From Dinochytrium kinnereticum (taxonomy: Eukaryota > Chytridiomycota > Chytridiomycetes > Chytridiales > Chytridiaceae), in contig JADGJT010000113.1 of assembly GCA_027604005.1 (NCBI GenBank), positions 3,714-61,749 of the forward strand: a stretch of 58,036 bases of DNA, given 5' to 3'. Positions 50,301-58,036 of the stretch are shown piece by piece. Each line of letters starts with the position of its first letter. The stretch's first letter is position 1. The notes under the pieces are model-generated. The model ran no database searches, was not told where the DNA came from, and was given only the letters and a program-made list of their open reading frames with translations. The position numbers were made by a program, and so were the translations under genes.

Positions 50301-53300
50301 AGGATGCAAAAGCTGCACCACCTCCCCCTCAATGCTCTTCATCGCAACGATGCTTGTGACAGATTCATCAAAATCAACCTGATGAACCCCCGCAAACAGC
50401 TTCTTGAGATGAGATTGAATCACGTTGGGGTTCTGAGACTGTCCTAGAATCTCAAGGAGATCATCGTCACCAATGAAATAGAACCTCGCGAACTTTGATC
50501 GCTTCTCCTCGAGGAAGTCGTTGAGTGCTTTTTGGCATCGTTCCAGCTGGTCGACTAGTGTGTTCAACGTGTCACGGATGGACGGGTAGGATATGATGGA
50601 AAGGACCCGGTTGTCTTTTGAGATGTGCTGAATGATTTGACGGAAGTCAGTGTCGATTCGGAGGAACCGGCTTTGCTCTGACGGAAGAGCTCCGCGACTG
50701 AAGATGGGCTCTAGGTAAACCCATCGTCGTTGAACGTTGTTCAGATTTCGTAGGACCTCGTCAAGCTCCACAAGTCGTTTCTCCCATAGCTGGGCTTTAT
50801 CCGCGAACAACTTATAATAGATAGAATCTTTCAAGGATTGGAGGAGCGACTGGTTATCCCCTACTTGAGTCATGGTATCTTTCCAATCTTTGATGATTTT
50901 TAACGTGACGTTCTTTGCGTCTTGGTACTCTGACAACGCAAACACGGCACCAGCTCCCCACATATCTAACTCCTGCAAAGCCTCCCTGATCGCAACCTCC
51001 CCATTCGCCCTACTATTGAGCTCCTTGATTTCAGCAATGTGAGCCACAATATCCTCCTTTACGGCAAAAAAGTGAGAGAGCCTTAAATCCTGTAACGAGA
51101 CTCCTTTCGCAATCTTTAAGATTCTAAACAGCTCTCCCCAATGTTCCGTCATCCACGTGTCGCCTCTCAAGAATTTCAAGTAAGGACAGAAATCTCGGTA
51201 GCTGTCAATCTCTTTTTGAATCCGAATGGTCGCATTATCGACTGGACGAGATTTGATCTTTTCAAGCCATTTCATCAGGGTGTCCTCGAGGAGGTATGAT
51301 TTTCCTCGGAAGGAGATCCAGTCTTCTGTGAGAATGGCGTTAACGCTCACGTGGTATTCTTCAAGGACTTTCCACATCTCCTCGTAGGAGAAGAGTTCGG
51401 TTTTAAGTATGTCAACCTCGGCGACGTCCAGCATGGAGATGCTGAAATGAGCGCAGTCGTTGTTGATCTGGTCCAACGTTGAGATGATCTCATGAAACTC
51501 GTTCTGCTTCTCCTTTATGAACTCCACAGATTTTTTCAAGGCTTCAGTTCCCTTCACCTCCTCAATGTTGGGTCTCAACTGTCTCCACCGTGAGACAAAC
51601 TTATCCATGTCCGTCTGGAAAGCCTGCTTCCTTCCCTCAATTGCTCCCTTCAAGATATCCACCTGCTCCCTGATGACAAGTTCATGCGACTCCAACATCA
51701 ACTCCAACTTGCTCCATTTTGTTTGAACGCGTGAAGTGTCCATGCCGGATCCGGACACGGATTTAAGGAGTCGGTTTTTCAGATCGGCTGACTCAAAGTG
51801 ATGGGACACCTTTGCCTTTGCGGACGCGAGCTCCTCGTGTCTTGCATTGGCCTCACCAATCTCTTCGAGCGTTTCTGGTCGTTTTGATAGGATCTCCGTG
51901 CCTTTTGATACGAACGTGTCGATCTCTTGAAGGTGGGCTGTGATGGCTTTTCGTAGCGCATTGAGGAGGCAATCAAAGAGTCTTTGGAGGTGGTCGTCGA
52001 TGGTGGCCTTGACAGGGGCCGTTGAGATTGTGATGCAATCGACTTTGATGACGGTGGGAAGTTGTTCCGCCTCCTTTCCCTTTGCCTTTAGCATTCTGAA
52101 ATTCATCTCCCAATCATACACGTCCGACAGGGCTTCTTCGACAAATGTTTCGAGGTTGACCGTGCCGAGGATCACCCAGTCCTTGAATTTGTCGTAGACG
52201 GTGATGAGGTTTGAGAAGAGGGATTCGGTTTTCTTGTAAACCGTTGAAAGGGTAAAGGGATTTCTGTCGATCATCTGAGCGTAGATGTCGACGTCTCCTA
52301 ACCCTTTGAAGGTGCTTGGAATGTTGATGATGTTTTTCATTTCGCGGTAGTAGTTTGCGCGGATGTTTTCGAACGGGGGGCGGAATTGAAGCTTCTGTTG
52401 TTGGAAGATGAGCTCGACGGTAATCTCAGGGAGACTTTCATTGAGATTCTCCAAGCTAAGTTTGTACTGAAACTCTAGGGCTTTGTAGAGCTGGTAATCC
52501 CAATGATTTCTCCAGCTTAACGTGTCTTCAGGGCTGATCTTACCGTCCTGCGCTGAGGCAATGTATGACCGAATCATGGACAACGATTCCTTCCACTTCA
52601 GTTTCGTCTGAGTCTTGACTAGGTCAATGCTCATCAACCCTATGATCTTTTCGCAGACCAACGAATGATACTTTCTCAATCGTCGATTCTCAGAGGTCAA
52701 ACGACTGGCCGCATCCTGAAGTTTCTGAATGTACTCCTCAACATCCGCTTGTGTCTCCCAATTCAAATCCTTCCCACCCTTTCCGCTTCCCTTCGGATCC
52801 TTGATCAGCCTCTCAAATTCCTTGGCCGGTTGCAAAAGCATGGCATACTGACAAGGCAACATCTGCTCATGAATGGTGTTGTAAAAATGCGCCACCTGCT
52901 TCAACACGATCCCGTATCGGTAGTACTTTTGGGCGTTTTCTGCCGACTGTATGATCTTGGTGGGCACCGGGAAGCCGAGTGAAAGGAGTTGACGCACTTC
53001 TCGGATCAGTGAGACAAGCTCCTCACCAAAGTTTACGACAAGGCTGCCGTCCGAGGTGGAGAGTTCCATGAGCTTCATGCCTTTTGAGCGGAAGTAGAGG
53101 TCACTTTGTTGGAGAACGTCCTCAACGTCCATGGCCCAGCCATTGAATTCTTCCTTTTCGTACTTTTTTAAAGAGTCCAAGAGCTCGCCAGCGTAGACGT
53201 TGAAGGAGGAGTCGGATTCTGCTATGATTGAGGCGGCTCTACGGGTTTCCTCAACCTGTTGAAAGGTTATTTTTCAAGAAAAGAAGAAAGGGTACCTTGG

Positions 53301-55438
53301 TGATGGTTTGCCGAGCCCAGAAGATGTTCTGCAAATACTGGGATAAATTTCTCCCATTGCCTTTCTGTATTTGAAACCGATCAACGAATGCATATTTGAA
53401 CACCGTATCTTTACCTTTGTCGAGTTAGCCCGATCCTTGAACTCTGATTTGATCATCTTCAACGACGCCATCAACTGGTTCAACAACGAATCCTTCTCTG
53501 ACGCTATTCGCATAAAAGGCAAGCATGAAAAGAATGGTCAACATCCACCTTTTCAAAAACCATCAAGCCAGAAAACCTACCCAGATATTTCGATATCTTC
53601 TCCCTCTTAACAAGATCATAATACTTTTGAAACTCCTGAAGAAGCTGATGCGGCTGATTCTGCAATGTCACAAAAACATCACGAAGTCGTCCCGCAACTT
53701 CCTGTTCGGCCGTATTGATGCTCTTGTTGTATTTGTATAATGCATTCTGAAATGCGAAGTTTGAGTGAAGAGGATCATTAGGAACGAGCGAAAACAAAAG
53801 GTGAAGGGTGTGATTATCTTCACCAAAAAAATGGGAGGGAGAAGAAGCAGACGAATTGAAGACTCACACTCCATTCCTCGTTCGAAATGGTGAAAATTGA
53901 GAGGGTTTGAAAATGATCTAGGGCGGCATTTAGATGACTTTCTTTTTGTTCCTCTGAGGTGAGGAGATGCACGAAAATCTCGTGAGCGGTGCGTAGCTGT
54001 AGGATCTATGGACGGTGTAAAGTTTCAAAAAAAGGAGAATAAAGGGGTAAATAGCAAACCTCGTTCACACGAGTCGCAAAAGTCTCCAAAGATGGTGACT
54101 TTAGCTCGTTTCCAACCCAGGGGTTTGGTCCATAGTGAGGCCAAAATTTGGCAGTGAGAGAATTTAAAATGCTGGACCACTTCTCTGATATTGATTTGAG
54201 GGAACTGATGATATCTTTGACCTAAATCTTCTAAGTTTCCCCCTATCCATGGAAGCAAACTATACCTTAACAAATGCGTCGTGAAAAAAGTTGACCACTC
54301 CAAAACGCTTGCTGAAAGAAGACAGAATGGAGTCGGTCAATACGATCAAGAGTCTGCTCATCCGTTGTTGGGGATAAGGCGCATAGAGTTTTTGACGCCT
54401 AGGCATTTTATCGTGTTTATTTTCTTATTCTCATTTTAGAAAAGCTGGTTGGCCCTACCATAAGTCATCCAGCATGTCCTGTATCTTATCCAACACCTCT
54501 GTAATATCCAGAATGTCAACGTCGCTGGAAAAAAAAAGTAAGATAACGCCAAAGGCAGGGCCACATACATAATTGATGTGATCTCATTCCGAACTGCCAT
54601 GATGGAGTCTTTGAAGAAAAGTGAGCGATCCCTTTCCTATTTTTGTTGAGTTAGTAACTGGGTTGAAGTGTTTCGGGCAGGTATCGACATTTTTCACAGT
54701 TTGGCGTTTTGTCCAGTATGAAATCTCATCATCGAGCGATACGATGCGTGACCCTGATTCCGCGTCTTTTGCATTCGTCAAAAATGGTTGAATGCGCGCA
54801 TAGGATAGTAAAAAAAAATACATACCTGCACCAGCGCCATGTTGAGCCAATAAACCCGAATCAAGCTCTGCCAGCAGCCCCTTGAGCTTTTCACTCATGT
54901 CGAATTTCTCGTTCCTTTAATGGGCTCAGTGGAAAACACATAAAAAGATGAGATGGAAGCTCACCGTGCAAGTGGTGAAAAGGAATGAATGACATTGAAG
55001 AGTGATTTTTCGGGTGTTTGGGTCATTGGAGTGACGGTGATGTCCTCAGGACTCTTGATGACCCCGTGTCGTGCCTTTGTCAAGACCATAGCGCTTTTTG
55101 GGAGTGTTTTGGTGGCCATGAGTTCTTCATTCGAAAGGATGAGGAGCTTCCCATCCTTATGTGCCCCCGTTGATCATCAGTCGCAGAACAAGAGAAATAT
55201 CAGTTAGTTGGCATTGATGGGGGGGGTTTGAGGCTGCTGCGCGTCGTGAGAGGGTGGGGGTAGGGGTTGGATGCATCATTACATTTTGGCGTCCCACGAC
55301 GATGGAGAGCAGGTCTGCGTTGTCTGAGCCGAGGAAGCGTGCCATGTCCCTGTTCTGCAGCAGCAGCGAGTCGCAGTCGTCCTCGGGCATTGCCAGGTGC
55401 AGCTCGACGAGTCGCTTGACCCATTTTCCCACGTCCAT
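41344..55438 (-). CDS. DYNC2H1: Cytoplasmic dynein-2 heavy chain (IFT retrograde motor)
   Basis: A minus-strand gene of 14 kb encodes a dynein heavy chain of roughly 4200 residues. It starts MDVGKWVKRLVELH at 55438 and ends in GVAFFLLAA at 41344. Many short exons encode the N-terminal tail; a single exon of about 9.3 kb (about 43870 to 53254) then covers the linker, AAA1-AAA4 and AAA5, the stalk and much of AAA6. Small exons encode the rest. AAA1 has GPAGTGKTES (near 49710), AAA2 GPSGSGKST (near 48830), AAA3 GPEGAGKHML (near 47910) and AAA4 GRPGTGRSCA (near 46870). The arginine in the AAA4 Walker A and segments such as NPTFLEYVNSLLSGGEVPGL mark the dynein-2 family rather than axonemal or cytoplasmic dynein-1. 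The motor carries IFT trains from ciliary tip to base, implying a flagellated stage. Confidence 0.95.
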
Positions 55439-55658
55439 CGTCCAGAGCGTCTTTCTCTCTCTCTTTCTCTCACTTTCTCACGCACTCTCTCTCTCTCTCT
55501 CTCTGTTAGCAGTGTTTGTCACTTGGCCAGTACAGACAAACAAAGCAAATTTATTATTTTATTTATTTATTATTAATTATATATTATTATATTAAATGTA
55601 ATTACATATTAAAATATATTTTATTATTATTATTTATTATTAATATCAATATCAATTA
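55439..55658. promoter_or_regulatory. Divergent promoter of DYNC2H1 and DYRK1
   Basis: Only 220 bp separate the two start codons. The interval contains a CT-rich repeat near 55456-55504 and a strongly AT-rich block of TTATT and TATTA steps from about 55550 to 55655. Both promoters must fit here. Confidence 0.6.
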
Positions 55659-57654
<1,996 letters not shown>

Positions 57655-58036
57655 GGGTGGTGGTTGTTTCTATTTTGTGGTTTTGCTTGGAGTCTGTTGG
57701 CCAATTGTTCCTTTGAAGACGGATAGGAGAGACATCAGTCTACGTCCATTGGCCTACGCTTTCTTGAAGCAGCTCGTTTACGATTGTGAGACATCAGTCT
57801 ACGTCCATTGGCCTACGCGTTCCTGAAGCAGCTCTTTTACGTTTGTGGAGTGCGTCTTTACGGATGACGCCTTTGTTGATTTTTAAGGGAAGGCAGCGTC
57901 TGCTGATACACTTGCTTTCCTCGGGTGTTGAGGGTCCTGTAAGGATGATGCTGGCCTTTTTTTTTCTTCTTCGGGCTGGGTGGGGTCGGGGGGGAGTCTA
58001 GGAGTTGCGCTGGTAGTGAGCATGGTCAACTAGGAG
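57655..58036 (+). other. Downstream region of DYRK1 with a tandem duplication
   Basis: The remaining 382 bases follow the DYRK1 stop. They contain a two-copy tandem repeat of about 59 bp and a T run near 57958. I see no gene, though one could begin beyond the window. Confidence 0.45.
57729..57846 (+). repeat. Two-copy tandem repeat, period 59 bp
   Basis: The unit beginning GAGACATCAGTCTACGTCC at 57729 repeats at 57788 with a handful of substitutions. It lies in the presumed 3' untranslated or intergenic region of DYRK1. Confidence 0.85.

Overview
This window is nuclear DNA from a eukaryote, most likely a zoosporic (chytrid-type) fungus. Genes lie on both strands and are broken by many short GT-AG introns, often only 41-60 bp. 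The set combines fungal hallmarks (a GH18 chitinase with cysteine-rich CBM-like modules, a Vps1-type dynamin, Gtr1/RagA, a Los1/XPOT-type exportin) with a flagellar gene that ordinary moulds and yeasts lack, the heavy chain of the retrograde intraflagellar transport motor dynein-2 (DYNC2H1). The assignment to a phylum is inference. Two runs of ten N (16061-16070 and 37929-37938) mark assembly gaps, and both fall inside genes.

Layout. 1-1217 holds T-rich sequence with no gene I can support. 1218-2874 (+) is a SWSAP1-like RecA-fold ATPase. 3579-6788 (+) is a chitinase. 7907-9087 (-) is a Ubc4/Ubc5 ubiquitin-conjugating enzyme. 9377-10851 (-) is an unrecognised low-complexity protein, divergent from a BRAT1-like HEAT-repeat protein at 11245-14239 (+). 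14585-17724 (+) is the Vps1 dynamin, interrupted by a gap. 18232-21928 (-) is exportin-T and 22442-23035 (-) is SmD3. SmD3 starts only 42 bp from a divergent PAAT/C10orf88-like gene at 23078-24234 (+). 24367-25743 (+) is the RagA/Gtr1 GTPase. 25954-28592 (-) is an unrecognised 834-residue protein, divergent from a peroxisomal-type acyl-CoA thioesterase at 28783-30441 (+).

30790-32993 (+) is glutathione reductase, 33727-36297 (+) calnexin, 36591-39081 (+) an IQ-motif coiled-coil protein containing the second gap, and 39635-41152 (+) a Cdc2/CDK1 kinase whose PSTAIRE helix reads PPTAIRE. 41344-55438 (-) is dynein-2 heavy chain, most of it in one exon of about 9.3 kb. 55659-57654 (+) is a DYRK1-type kinase, divergent from the dynein gene.

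The genes are mostly conserved housekeeping functions: trafficking and quality control (Vps1, calnexin, Ubc4), RNA (SmD3, exportin-T), growth control (RagA, CDK1, DYRK1), redox and lipid metabolism (glutathione reductase, thioesterase), DNA repair or Integrator biology (SWSAP1, BRAT1), and the cilium. I see no mobile element, defence island, CRISPR array, tRNA or rRNA. The points most worth a second look are the PPTAIRE substitution, BRAT1 and PAAT homologues in a probable fungus, two GC-AG introns and a 13-nt exon in one thioesterase gene, a 9-nt exon in Ubc4, the tight SmD3/PAAT promoter, and the giant dynein exon. Splice junctions were placed by eye from reading frame and family conservation, not from transcript data.
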